Positions 1-8,222 of a stretch of 8,349 nt of DNA are shown in pieces; the stretch's first letter is position 1, and each line of letters starts with the position of its first letter. The notes below the pieces were generated by a model that was given only the letters and a program-made list of their open reading frames with translations, made no database searches and was not told the DNA's origin. Location: NCBI GenBank assembly GCA_031287395.1, contig JAITTA010000128.1, positions 1 to 8,349 on the forward strand, read 5' to 3'. A program made the position numbers and the translations under genes. The DNA comes from Dysgonamonadaceae bacterium (lineage in GTDB: Bacteria > Bacteroidota > Bacteroidia > Bacteroidales > Azobacteroidaceae).

Positions 1-295
1 AATTTATATAATTTTTTTTTGTTTTTATAATTTGAAATCATTTATCTAATTAATTAAAATCATGAATTTCTTTTGTCGTTTTCCAAATCAAATTTGGTAT
101 GATATTCCACCGATCGCAAAAGACCATGTCAAGATATGTGGGGATTTATGATTTCTGCAATTTTTTTCTTTCCCAAAGAGCTTGAAGGTCGACTTCCTTT
201 CTTTCCTTTTATTAATTATCTAGAATTTCGATGCCCTATTATAACAATCATGATTACCTTCCATTTTAACCAGATTTTTGTTGACCTGGGATATC
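1..295. other. AT-rich stretch with no supported gene, upstream of the truncated GH2 copy
   Basis: The first 60 bases contain only 4 G or C, with a long T run near 12-20; composition then rises toward that of the coding DNA. No match to the Bacteroides -7 box (TAnnTTTG) was found; the nearest, ATAATTTG at 27-34, has the wrong spacing. A small inverted repeat, CCAAAT at 83-88 and ATTTGG at 92-97, is too short to call an operator. A 29-codon frame at 62-151 has no recognisable product. The frame of the following gene is open from about base 103, but its residues before about base 298 do not align with the related GH2 protein in this window. This stretch therefore looks like unrelated or decayed DNA joined to a broken gene. 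Confidence 0.5.
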
Positions 296-1566
296 ATTTG
301 GATCGACATTCTGATAATGTAAAAAAATTCAATATCCCGATGATTACCCATGAAATAGGACAATGGTGCGCATATCCGGATTTTAAGCAGGTCTCAAAAT
401 ACCTGGGGGTACTGAAACCATATAATTACGAACTGTTCAGAGAAGGATTAAGGGAAAAAAACATGCTCGATCAGGCCTGGGATTTCCACATAGCATCCGG
501 TAAATTCCAGGTTATCCAGAAGAAGGAAGAATTCGAATCTTATTTCCGCACTCCGGGCTTCGGAGGCTATCATCTGCTACAGTTGAACGATTTCCCCGGA
601 CAGGGGACATCACCGGTCGGCGTAGTGGATGTTTTCTACAATCCGAAATCATACGTCGATGCCGGCGAATTTCACCGTATCCAACAACCGCAGACACCGC
701 TGTTGAGAATAAAAAAATTGACTTGGACAAACAATGAAACGCTGGAAGCGGACATCGAATTTATCAATTTCGGGAAAGAGGAAATAAGGAATGGCATCAT
801 ATCCTGGACATTCAAATCCGGCGACAAATTATACGCTCAAGGTTCGTTCAATCCTGTTACTATTCCTCTCGGAGAACTGACGAAAACAGGTAGGATTAAC
901 ATTCCTTTGGACGGTATAGACCGGGCGACGGCTTTCAACCTTACGGTTTCATTAGACGGAACACCTATTTACAATTGTTGGAAAGTCTGGGTATATCCTG
1001 AAAAACTACCGGAAATAAAATATCAGAACGTATTTGTAACCGACAAATTCGACACGAAAGCCAAACAGCTTCTGGAAAAAGGAAAAACGATCTTTTTGCT
1101 GGCAGATACGGCATCCATAAATTCCGATGTGCCACCCGGATTTTCAGGTATTTCATGGAATGCAGTATGGTCTGGTACGCCGCCTAATCTGTTAGGGATC
1201 CTGTGTAATCCGGATCACAAAGCTTTTGAACATTTTCCGACGGAATTTCATTCCAACTGGCAATGGTTCGATCTGGTTCGTAATTCAAAACCAATGGTAC
1301 TGGACCATACTTCATACTTTCTGAGACCTTTGGTACAAATGATTCCGGACTGGAACAACAACCGTAAAATAGGCCTTATAGTGGAAGCTAAAGTCGGTAA
1401 CGGAAAACTGCTAATGACAAGCATCGCTCTTAAAAAACAGATGGACGACAGCCCCGTTGCACGCCAGATGTACTACAGCCTGTTGAAATACATTACAGGA
1501 GAACATTTTAATCCTGCCGAATCAATGAGCTACGACGAACTGGAAGAAATATTCATTAAAAAATAG
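136..1566 (+). CDS. 5'-truncated GH2-type glycoside hydrolase fragment (probable pseudogene)
   Basis: This 476-residue frame is the C-terminal half of a GH2-type glycosidase. From about residue 53 it aligns, almost gap-free by length, with residues 492-920 of the intact enzyme at 5371-8133. Shared blocks are THEIGQ (71-76), ASGK, TPGF, DFPGQGT (152-158), TNNET and FPTE-HSNWQW (367-377). E73 corresponds to the presumed GH2 nucleophile. The signal peptide, sugar-binding jelly roll, Ig-like domain and the first part of the TIM barrel, including the acid/base Glu, are all absent, so catalysis is not expected. The first ~50 residues are Phe/Ile-rich and match nothing I recognise, and the ATG at 136 is only the first in-frame ATG; no start is convincing. 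The body has no stops or frameshifts, so loss of the 5' end may be recent. It ends 35 bases before the esterase/GH105 gene and probably once headed the same operon. A real but non-catalytic short protein cannot be excluded. Confidence 0.75.
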   Translation: MWGFMISAIFFFPKELEGRLPFFPFINYLEFRCPIITIMITFHFNQIFVDLGYHLDRHSDNVKKFNIPMITHEIGQWCAYPDFKQVSKYLGVLKPYNYELFREGLREKNMLDQAWDFHIASGKFQVIQKKEEFESYFRTPGFGGYHLLQLNDFPGQGTSPVGVVDVFYNPKSYVDAGEFHRIQQPQTPLLRIKKLTWTNNETLEADIEFINFGKEEIRNGIISWTFKSGDKLYAQGSFNPVTIPLGELTKTGRINIPLDGIDRATAFNLTVSLDGTPIYNCWKVWVYPEKLPEIKYQNVFVTDKFDTKAKQLLEKGKTIFLLADTASINSDVPPGFSGISWNAVWSGTPPNLLGILCNPDHKAFEHFPTEFHSNWQWFDLVRNSKPMVLDHTSYFLRPLVQMIPDWNNNRKIGLIVEAKVGNGKLLMTSIALKKQMDDSPVARQMYYSLLKYITGEHFNPAESMSYDELEEIFIKK

Positions 1567-1601
1567 CGTGAGTTGGATTACCTAAACAAAAAATAAAAGA
1601 T

Positions 1602-3425
1602 ATGCGCAGAAAAATATTGACTTATTTTTTCCTCTTTTCCGGCTTTGTCGCAGGCATTTCTGCAAATTCTGTAACAACCAATGCACAAACGGCGGGAAAA
1701 AAAGCCTATTTGAACGAAATAAAAACAGAACTGAAGAAAAAATGGCCGGAAAACAGAACGATCAACTTGGTTTTCCACGGACACAGCGTCCCTTCAGGTT
1801 ATTTCAATACGCCGAATGTCGGAACTCTACAAGCATATCCTCATCTGGTGCTGGAAGCCGTAAAAGAGGTATATCCCTATTCCGTGGTAAATACAATCGT
1901 AACCTCAGTGGGAGGAGAAAATTCGGAACAAGGCAGCATGCGTTTCAAAAAAGAGGTTTTAAACCACCGACCGGATGTCCTGTTCATCGATTATGCTTTG
2001 AATGATCGGGGAATCGGACTTGAAAGAGCAAAAAAAGCCTGGGAATCCATGATAAAAGAAACCCTGAATTTACAACTCAAGGTAGTTCTGCTCACGCCAA
2101 CCCCGGATTTAACGGAAAATATCCTCGACGATAGTACTTCCTTAGAAAAACATGCCGTACAAATCCGGAAATTGGCAAAAAAATACCAAATCGGGCTAGT
2201 TGACAGTTATGCCGCTTTTAAGGAAAAAGCAAAAAATGGAGAAAATCTCGGAACCTACATGAGCCAAAGCAATCACCCGAATAAAAAAGGACACCAGGTA
2301 GTCCGGGATTTAATAACACACTATTTAATGGATAATAGAGAACAACAAAAATACCGGCTAAGCCAGGTTCGGGAAATGATGAACAAAGTGGCCGACCATC
2401 AAATGATGAATTTTGAAAACCAGGTACGCAAAGGTTCCCGGTGGGAAAATTCCCATGCTTACTGGGCATGGACCAATGCAACCATGTATGTGGGGCTGGC
2501 CGAATGGGCTAAGTTATCCGGACAACAGAGGTATTGGGATTTTCTTTATACCATAGGAGAAAAAAACCAGTGGAAAACAGGCCCGAACATCTACTTTGCC
2601 GACGATATTTGTGTCATTCAGTCCTATCAACAAATACATGAAAAATACAAAGAAGAAAAAATAATAAATCCGTCTATTAAGGCGTTAGATTCTATCCTCA
2701 ACCATCCTAAAACCGGTAGTATCGGTTATTACGACAAGGATTCCCATTCCCGCTGGTGCTGGTGCGATGCCTTGTTTATGGCGCCTACAGCCTTCGCCCG
2801 TATGGGTAAAACAATAGGAAACAACCGGTATTTCGATTTTCTCAATCGGGAATTTTGGGTAACTTACGATTCCTTATATTGCCCACAGGAAAAACTATTT
2901 TTCCGTGATACACGATACAAAGAAATGAAAGAAGAAAACGGAGAAAGAGTCTTCTGGGGCAGAGGCAACGGATGGATTATCGGAGGATTGACCGTCATCA
3001 TCGACAATCTGCCCGACAATTATCCGGATAAACAACGGTTCATCGATTTATACAAAGAAATGATGGAACGTATTGCCGGACTACAAGACAAACAAGGATT
3101 CTGGCATCCGTCCCTTCTGGATTATACTTCTTATCCAATGCCGGAGACAAGCGCTTCCGGCTTTTTTACCTACGGAATGTTATGGGGAATTAACCGGGGT
3201 TATCTGGATAAAGAAGCCTGGCTGCCTAAAGCGGAAAAAGCCTGGAATGCCCTCTGCTCGGCAGTACACGAAGATGGTAAATTAGGCTACATCCAGGCTA
3301 TTGGGGCAGATCCGAAAAAAGTAAGTGCAAATGACACCGAAGTGTACGGAGTAGGAGCTTTCCTGTTGGCAGGTTCCGAAATGTATAATTTACTCTATAA
3401 AATAATAAATAATATTATAAAATAG
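1602..3425 (+). CDS. SGNH/GDSL-type esterase fused to a GH105 unsaturated uronyl hydrolase
   Basis: This 607-residue exported protein has two enzyme domains. Residues 1-29 form a signal peptide (RRK, then a hydrophobic stretch, with possible cleavage after ISA or TNA) and no lipobox is seen. Residues ~45-243 are an SGNH hydrolase: block I is FHGHS with likely nucleophile S62, block II GGEN (104-107), block III ND (134-135) and block V NHPN with likely catalytic H225. Residues ~255-600 are an (alpha/alpha)6 GH105 domain, with FADD (332-335), WCWCDALFMAP with the likely catalytic D389, WGRGNGW (452-458) and ETSAS (515-519). GH105 enzymes hydrolyse the 4,5-unsaturated uronic acid left at the non-reducing end by polysaccharide lyases. 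The esterase domain would remove an ester such as acetyl, though its substrate is not known. The gene lies 10 bases before the lyase that would make its substrate. The ATG at 1602 follows an A-rich leader and gives a proper signal peptide. The GH105 call is firm; the esterase specificity is inferred. Confidence 0.9.
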   Translation: MRRKILTYFFLFSGFVAGISANSVTTNAQTAGKKAYLNEIKTELKKKWPENRTINLVFHGHSVPSGYFNTPNVGTLQAYPHLVLEAVKEVYPYSVVNTIVTSVGGENSEQGSMRFKKEVLNHRPDVLFIDYALNDRGIGLERAKKAWESMIKETLNLQLKVVLLTPTPDLTENILDDSTSLEKHAVQIRKLAKKYQIGLVDSYAAFKEKAKNGENLGTYMSQSNHPNKKGHQVVRDLITHYLMDNREQQKYRLSQVREMMNKVADHQMMNFENQVRKGSRWENSHAYWAWTNATMYVGLAEWAKLSGQQRYWDFLYTIGEKNQWKTGPNIYFADDICVIQSYQQIHEKYKEEKIINPSIKALDSILNHPKTGSIGYYDKDSHSRWCWCDALFMAPTAFARMGKTIGNNRYFDFLNREFWVTYDSLYCPQEKLFFRDTRYKEMKEENGERVFWGRGNGWIIGGLTVIIDNLPDNYPDKQRFIDLYKEMMERIAGLQDKQGFWHPSLLDYTSYPMPETSASGFFTYGMLWGINRGYLDKEAWLPKAEKAWNALCSAVHEDGKLGYIQAIGADPKKVSANDTEVYGVGAFLLAGSEMYNLLYKIINNIIK

Positions 3426-3435
3426 CTTATAAATA

Positions 3436-5358
3436 ATGAAAATTTTTATTATCCTCTTTACCTGTTTTTTTTCTTTCAACCTGACTGCCGGAAACGATTA
3501 TCACTTTTTTTCGAAAAACGATATCGAAAACATCCGGACAGCTTCACAGACAGCCTGGGGAGAAAAAATCATCCATTCTCTGAAAGAACAGGTTGAAGAA
3601 CGTCGTAAACACTCCCTTCGTATTCCCTTATTGGAAGGCGGACATTTGCATCATTATTTTTGTCCGGTACACAATGTCATGTTTCAATTCGATTGGGATA
3701 AGCCCGACGGACATTATTGTAATTTATGTGGAAAATATTGGGAAAATAATAAATTTTTCGATTGGGCATGGGTAAACAAGGTACACACCGAAAACCTGAA
3801 TTACCTGATTGCATCCATGTATTTATACCTCGCTACAAACGACACGTTGTATGCCGGATATATACGGGACATGATGCTGGATTATGCTTCCAAATATCCG
3901 ACATATATGGAACACAACACCAACCGGGTCGTAAATGGAGCCTGGGGCGGCCGGATGTTCGGACAAAGCCTCGATGAAGCTGTTTGGGCCAGCGATGCAA
4001 TAAGAGCTTACTCAACAGCCAAACCGTTGATGACTCCTTCAGAAATCAAAAAGATTGAAGACGGATACCTGAAAGTCTGCGCCCAAATGTTATTGAATCG
4101 TAAAGGAGGCGCAAACTGGCAGGTCTGGCACAACAGCGGCCTGATTGCTTTAGGTGTGGCCTTAGAAAACGATAGTATCATCGATGTTGCCCTCAACGAC
4201 CCGAAATGCGGTTATCGTTTTTTGATGGAAAAACAGGTGTATAACGACGGATGGTGGAACGAAGGCTCTCCTATTTACCACTACTACCCGTTAAGGGCCA
4301 TGCTTCTTTCGGCCGATGCCCTGAGATGCAGAAACATCAACCTGTTCGACAAAAAACTCTATCATATGTTTGCCTCCCCGGCGCAGGGAGTGTATGCCAA
4401 CCTGTCGTTCCCGGCTCACAACGACGGATGGTACGGTGAATCATTACCCGATCAGGTAAAATTGTACGAAATCGTTTACCGTCGTTACAATCAGGACCCG
4501 TTTTTTCTGAATGTCTTGAAACAATGTTATCAACAAAAGGAAAGAAACCCGGTCGAAGCTTTACAGAACAATATAGATCTCTCTTCTGTTTCCGTAAACC
4601 CGGAATTTTTAAAATCAGTCTGTTTCGAAGATGCCGGTTTTGCGGTACTCCGTTCAAAAAACAAAGCCGTAGTATTAAAATACGGACCTCATGGAGGCGG
4701 ACACGGGCATCCTGATAAGCTTTCCATCTCGCTTCACGATGGTAAAAAAGAAATTCTACCGGATATGGGAACCTCCGCTTACGGAGTCCCGGATTATACT
4801 CAATGGTATCGTAAAACACTCTCCCACAGCACTCTCACGGTGGATGCAAAAGATCAGAAAGAAACTTCAGGAACACTGCTTCATTTCAAACCTTCTTCCG
4901 GTGGAGGGTCGGTAGAAGCCGGATGTAATGACGCTTATCCGGGTGTGAATATGTCACGGAAACTGACTTTCAAAGGAAATTTACTGACCGATATCCTGAC
5001 CGTTTCATCCGAAAATAAACACCAATACGATTACGTATTGATATTGACGGAAAAACCGGCATTTTCGCAAGCGCAGGATCCTGGGATACTGGATGACGCC
5101 CCTGTATATAAACGGATATCCAATGTAAAAAAAACAGAAGGAAATAATGCTTTCAGTTGTCAATTGGAAAACGGAACGGAAATACACATTCAAGTCGTTG
5201 CCGATAAAAATTTTATAATATTTACAGGAGAAGCTCCGGGAATCCCCCCAAGAAACCCGGAAATCAATGCGGACTACGAATCCAAACCTTGTTATCCGCT
5301 GATCGTCAGGACTACAAGTCGTAATCTGAAAATAAAAACAACCTGGAAAATCAAATAA
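3436..5358 (+). CDS. heparinase II/III-like polysaccharide lyase, exported
   Basis: This 640-residue protein has a signal peptide (1-18, cleavage likely after LTA), an alpha-helical toroid (~25-370) and a C-terminal beta-sandwich of the heparinase II/III type (~390-640). The diagnostic motif YGPHGGGHGHPDK is at 416-428, followed by a LPDMGTSAYG segment. Likely catalytic residues by comparison with this fold are N227/H232/N233 in NWQVWHN, a Tyr in EGSPIYHYY (Y281 or Y283) and one His of 419/423/425. Such enzymes cleave uronate-containing polysaccharides by beta-elimination. Families of this fold include PL12, PL15, PL17, PL21 and PL33; the overall look is nearest PL15/PL17-like exolyases, but I cannot fix the family. 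C76, H79, C95 and C98 form a CPxH...CxxC cluster near the N-terminus that could bind zinc. It sits 10 bases after the GH105 fusion and 12 bases before the GH2 gene, so the three are surely co-transcribed. The natural substrate (alginate, glycosaminoglycan, pectic or other) is open. Confidence 0.87.
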   Translation: MKIFIILFTCFFSFNLTAGNDYHFFSKNDIENIRTASQTAWGEKIIHSLKEQVEERRKHSLRIPLLEGGHLHHYFCPVHNVMFQFDWDKPDGHYCNLCGKYWENNKFFDWAWVNKVHTENLNYLIASMYLYLATNDTLYAGYIRDMMLDYASKYPTYMEHNTNRVVNGAWGGRMFGQSLDEAVWASDAIRAYSTAKPLMTPSEIKKIEDGYLKVCAQMLLNRKGGANWQVWHNSGLIALGVALENDSIIDVALNDPKCGYRFLMEKQVYNDGWWNEGSPIYHYYPLRAMLLSADALRCRNINLFDKKLYHMFASPAQGVYANLSFPAHNDGWYGESLPDQVKLYEIVYRRYNQDPFFLNVLKQCYQQKERNPVEALQNNIDLSSVSVNPEFLKSVCFEDAGFAVLRSKNKAVVLKYGPHGGGHGHPDKLSISLHDGKKEILPDMGTSAYGVPDYTQWYRKTLSHSTLTVDAKDQKETSGTLLHFKPSSGGGSVEAGCNDAYPGVNMSRKLTFKGNLLTDILTVSSENKHQYDYVLILTEKPAFSQAQDPGILDDAPVYKRISNVKKTEGNNAFSCQLENGTEIHIQVVADKNFIIFTGEAPGIPPRNPEINADYESKPCYPLIVRTTSRNLKIKTTWKIK

Positions 5359-5370
5359 ATCAAACTGAAA

Positions 5371-8133
5371 ATGAAGAAGTATTTTTTATTCATCTCCATC
5401 ATTGTAATCCACTTTTCTTCTTATGCCGGAACACCGGAGAAAATAAACCTGTCAGGGGAATGGAAAGTAGCATTAGACAGTACAAATACCGGAATTTCAG
5501 AAAAATGGTACAACCGCGATTTCCCAAATACAATCAATCTTCCCGGAACTCTTTGTGATGCCGGGTACGGAAACCCTTGTACCTTATCTCCCCGAATGGA
5601 AAAAGAAATTTTCCTGAACCTGAAACGGAAATACGATTATGTAGGAATTGCCTGGTACTCCAAAACAGTCGGTATTCCAAAAGAATGGAAAGATAAACTC
5701 ATTTCCCTGAATCTCGAACGGGTAATCTGGAATTCTCAAGTCTGGATCGACGGACAAAAAGTAGATCAGGAAAACGAAAGCCTGGTAGCCCCTCACTGTT
5801 TCGACCTGAGCAAATACCTGACTCCCGGCAAACACACCATTACCCTCAGGATTGACAACCGTAAGCAACACGATATTTCCGTAAAGGATATGTGCCACGC
5901 TTATACCAACGAAACACAAACCATGTGGAACGGAGTCCTCGGAGAAATATCCCTGAAAGCCGAAGAAAAGGTAAGTATCGAGTCCATGACCCTGACTCCC
6001 GATGTGGATGCTTCCAAAGTCCACGTATCCCTGGACATTAAAAATAATACCCCTGGAAAAATAAGCGGAAAAGTTCTTTTTTATGTTAAAGAAAAAAATG
6101 GAAAACGGTTGCCTGCTAAGGAAATAATGATATCCGGGGAAACTGTTTCTTTCGACTATACAATTGAAAATCCTAAGTTATGGGATGAATTCAATCCGAA
6201 TCTGTATGAAGCCGTCGCCGAATTACAAACGAAAAAACTGCCTGTAAGAAAAGAAAATACATTCGGAATGAGAAAACTCACAAACAAAGGGGCTTTATTG
6301 CAAATCAACGATAGAAGGATTTTCCTGAGAGGTACTCTGGAATGTTGTATTTTCCCTTTGAAGGGTTACCCGCCTACAAACAAAGACGAATGGAGAAAAA
6401 TCTTCCGGACAGCACGGAATTACGGCTTGAATCATATCCGTTTTCATTCCTGGTGCCCTCCTCAGGCAGCATTTGATGTAGCAGACGAAATGGGAATTTA
6501 CCTGCAAATAGAACTTCCGCTGTGGGTACTGACTGTAGGAAACGATCCGGGAACAACAAATTTCTTATTCGCAGAAGCTGATAAAATAATGAAAACATAC
6601 GGAAATCATCCTTCTTTCTGTTTCTGGAGCATGGGAAATGAGTTACAAGGAAGCTTCACCGTTATGGACAGCCTCTTGCTCTCCTTGAAAAAGAAAGATT
6701 CACGTCATTTATACATGACGACCACCTTTACTTTTGAGAAAGGGCACGGTTCCTGGCCGGAACCTCACGACGATTTCTGGGTCAGTCAGTGGACTAAAAA
6801 AGGATGGATCAGAGGTCAGGGTATATTCGACGACCAACCCACTAACTTCAATAAAGATTATACCTCTGCTATCGATAGCCTGCCCGTCCCCATCATAACA
6901 CACGAAATCGGACAATACAGCGTTTTCCCTAACCTGAAAGAAATCGACAAATACAAAGGAAACTTGATTCCGCTCAATTTCATGACTGTTAAAAAGGATT
7001 TGGAAGAAAAAGGACGGCTTAATCAGGCCGACGATTACCTGAAAGCCAGTGGAAAGCTGGCGGCTATCTTATACAAGGAAGAAATCGAACGCGCCTTGAA
7101 AACACCGGGATTCAGCGGTTTTCAATTACTGGATCTGCACGATTTCCCGGGACAAGGGACTGCTCTAGTCGGACTACTCGACGCTTTTTGGGAAAGTAAA
7201 GGGTTGATTACGTCGGAAGAATTCAGAAATTTTTGTTCTCCTGTCGTACCGTTGGTTCGTTTTGAAAAAGCGACTTACACAAACAACGAAACATTCATGG
7301 TAAAAGCTGAAGTTGCAAATTTCAGTAATAGTCCGTTGAAGAATATCATTCCTGTTTGGAAGCTTACCGACTCTAAAAGGCAAATCATAGCACAAGGAAA
7401 ACTGCCACAACAACAAATAGAGATAGGGAATGCCCAAATATTGGGAGAATTCTCGACTTCATTATCAACTGTGGAACAAGCAGATAAACTAACTCTTACG
7501 CTTTCCTTGCAAGGTACGGATTATTCCAATTCATGGGAAATCTGGGTTTATCCCCAAACACTCGTCACCGATAACGGGAATATCGTTTATACCCGTGATT
7601 TCAAAGAAGCAAAAAACGCTTTGTATCAAGGAAAAACTGTGTTATTAAATCCGAAAAAAGAAGATATCAAAGGATTGGAAGGTAAATTTGTCCAGGTATT
7701 CTGGAGCCCCGTCCATTTCCCAAACCAACCGTGGACAATGGGTATTTTATGCGATCCCGAACATCCGGCCTTCTCCTATTTTCCAACTGAAATGCATTCT
7801 AACTGGCAATGGTGGGACATCTGTAAAAATGCAAAAACAATGGATTTGGACTCAATTACACCAATAATAAAACCTTTGGTCAGAGTCGTTGATAATTTTT
7901 TCAAAAACAGGAATCTCGGTCTTATTTTCGAAACCCGTATAGGTACAGGTAATTTGTTGGTTTGCAGTTCCGATCTCGAAGAAAAGCCGGAATCACATCC
8001 GGTTACCGGGCAGTTACGTCACAGCCTGATAAACTACATGCAGTCAAAACAGTTTTCCCCAAAAGAACAGATTCCATTCGAACAACTTGAAAAATACTTG
8101 TACAACAAAAAAAGCGACAAAGACGCTTTCTGA
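5371..8133 (+). CDS. GH2-type glycoside hydrolase (sugar-binding, Ig-like and TIM-barrel domains), exported
   Basis: This is a 920-residue exo-glycosidase of the GH2/clan GH-A type. Residues 1-19 are a signal peptide (cleavage after SYA). Residues ~22-198 form the sugar-binding jelly roll (NLSGEW start; VWIDGQ), ~200-297 an Ig-like domain, and ~298-625 the TIM barrel. Barrel landmarks are FGMRK (298-302), LRGTLE (319-324), HIRFH (355-359), GNE with presumed acid/base E424, and THEIGQ with presumed nucleophile E512, followed by DFPGQGT (591-597). Residues ~630-735 are a second Ig-like domain, and ~740-905 a module with FPTEMHSNWQWWD (804-816) that resembles the class I amidotransferase-like or beta-galactosidase trimerisation folds. 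The sugar released is unknown; GH2 members include beta-galactosidases, beta-glucuronidases and beta-mannosidases. It is the last gene of the operon, ending 15 bases before a hairpin terminator. Its C-terminal half is paralogous to the broken gene at the left edge, and the divergence between the two is too great for a recent duplication. Confidence 0.88.
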   Translation: MKKYFLFISIIVIHFSSYAGTPEKINLSGEWKVALDSTNTGISEKWYNRDFPNTINLPGTLCDAGYGNPCTLSPRMEKEIFLNLKRKYDYVGIAWYSKTVGIPKEWKDKLISLNLERVIWNSQVWIDGQKVDQENESLVAPHCFDLSKYLTPGKHTITLRIDNRKQHDISVKDMCHAYTNETQTMWNGVLGEISLKAEEKVSIESMTLTPDVDASKVHVSLDIKNNTPGKISGKVLFYVKEKNGKRLPAKEIMISGETVSFDYTIENPKLWDEFNPNLYEAVAELQTKKLPVRKENTFGMRKLTNKGALLQINDRRIFLRGTLECCIFPLKGYPPTNKDEWRKIFRTARNYGLNHIRFHSWCPPQAAFDVADEMGIYLQIELPLWVLTVGNDPGTTNFLFAEADKIMKTYGNHPSFCFWSMGNELQGSFTVMDSLLLSLKKKDSRHLYMTTTFTFEKGHGSWPEPHDDFWVSQWTKKGWIRGQGIFDDQPTNFNKDYTSAIDSLPVPIITHEIGQYSVFPNLKEIDKYKGNLIPLNFMTVKKDLEEKGRLNQADDYLKASGKLAAILYKEEIERALKTPGFSGFQLLDLHDFPGQGTALVGLLDAFWESKGLITSEEFRNFCSPVVPLVRFEKATYTNNETFMVKAEVANFSNSPLKNIIPVWKLTDSKRQIIAQGKLPQQQIEIGNAQILGEFSTSLSTVEQADKLTLTLSLQGTDYSNSWEIWVYPQTLVTDNGNIVYTRDFKEAKNALYQGKTVLLNPKKEDIKGLEGKFVQVFWSPVHFPNQPWTMGILCDPEHPAFSYFPTEMHSNWQWWDICKNAKTMDLDSITPIIKPLVRVVDNFFKNRNLGLIFETRIGTGNLLVCSSDLEEKPESHPVTGQLRHSLINYMQSKQFSPKEQIPFEQLEKYLYNKKSDKDAF

Positions 8134-8148
8134 ATGAAAGAAATGAAA

Positions 8149-8192
8149 AGAAGGAGGGCTTACGAACGGATATTATGGTAAGCCCTCCTTCT
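8149..8192. terminator. bidirectional intrinsic terminator
   Basis: AGAAGGAGGGCTTAC (8149-8163) and its exact reverse complement (8178-8192) form a perfect 15-bp stem with a 14-base loop. The plus strand continues with ATTTATTTATT, and read from the minus strand the stem is followed by CTTTTCATTTC-like T-rich DNA. It lies between two convergent genes, 15 bases after the GH2 stop codon and 30 bases beyond the stop of the minus-strand gene. It can therefore end transcription from both sides. Confidence 0.9.
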
Positions 8193-8222
8193 ATTTATTT
8201 ATTCTAACTATTCGTCAGCACA

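Noticed and set aside
27..34. Possible Bacteroides -7 promoter element (ATAATTTG)
   Set aside because: The spacing between TA and TTTG does not fit TAnnTTTG, and no -33 element lies at a suitable distance; AT-rich DNA gives such near-matches by chance.
62..151. Short frame of 29 codons near the left edge
   Set aside because: There is no ribosome-binding or promoter signal and no recognisable product; too short to support.
3436..3480. Cys10 of the lyase as a lipoprotein attachment site
   Set aside because: The preceding residues (LFT) are not a lipobox and the position is too early, inside the hydrophobic core of an ordinary signal peptide.
4337..4819. Long open frame of 160 codons on the minus strand inside the lyase gene
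   Set aside because: It lies wholly antisense to a well-supported lyase that includes the catalytic histidine motif, and its product is Arg-rich with no recognisable domain; it is a shadow frame.
5584..6024. Open frame of 146 codons on the minus strand inside the GH2 gene
   Set aside because: It is antisense to the sugar-binding domain, has no recognisable domain, and its Phe/Gly-rich make-up mirrors the sense codons.
136..8133. Recent DNA-level tandem duplication of the two GH2 genes
   Set aside because: The proteins share motifs and length, but most positions differ and no long identical DNA runs are seen, so the duplication is old or the genes were acquired separately.
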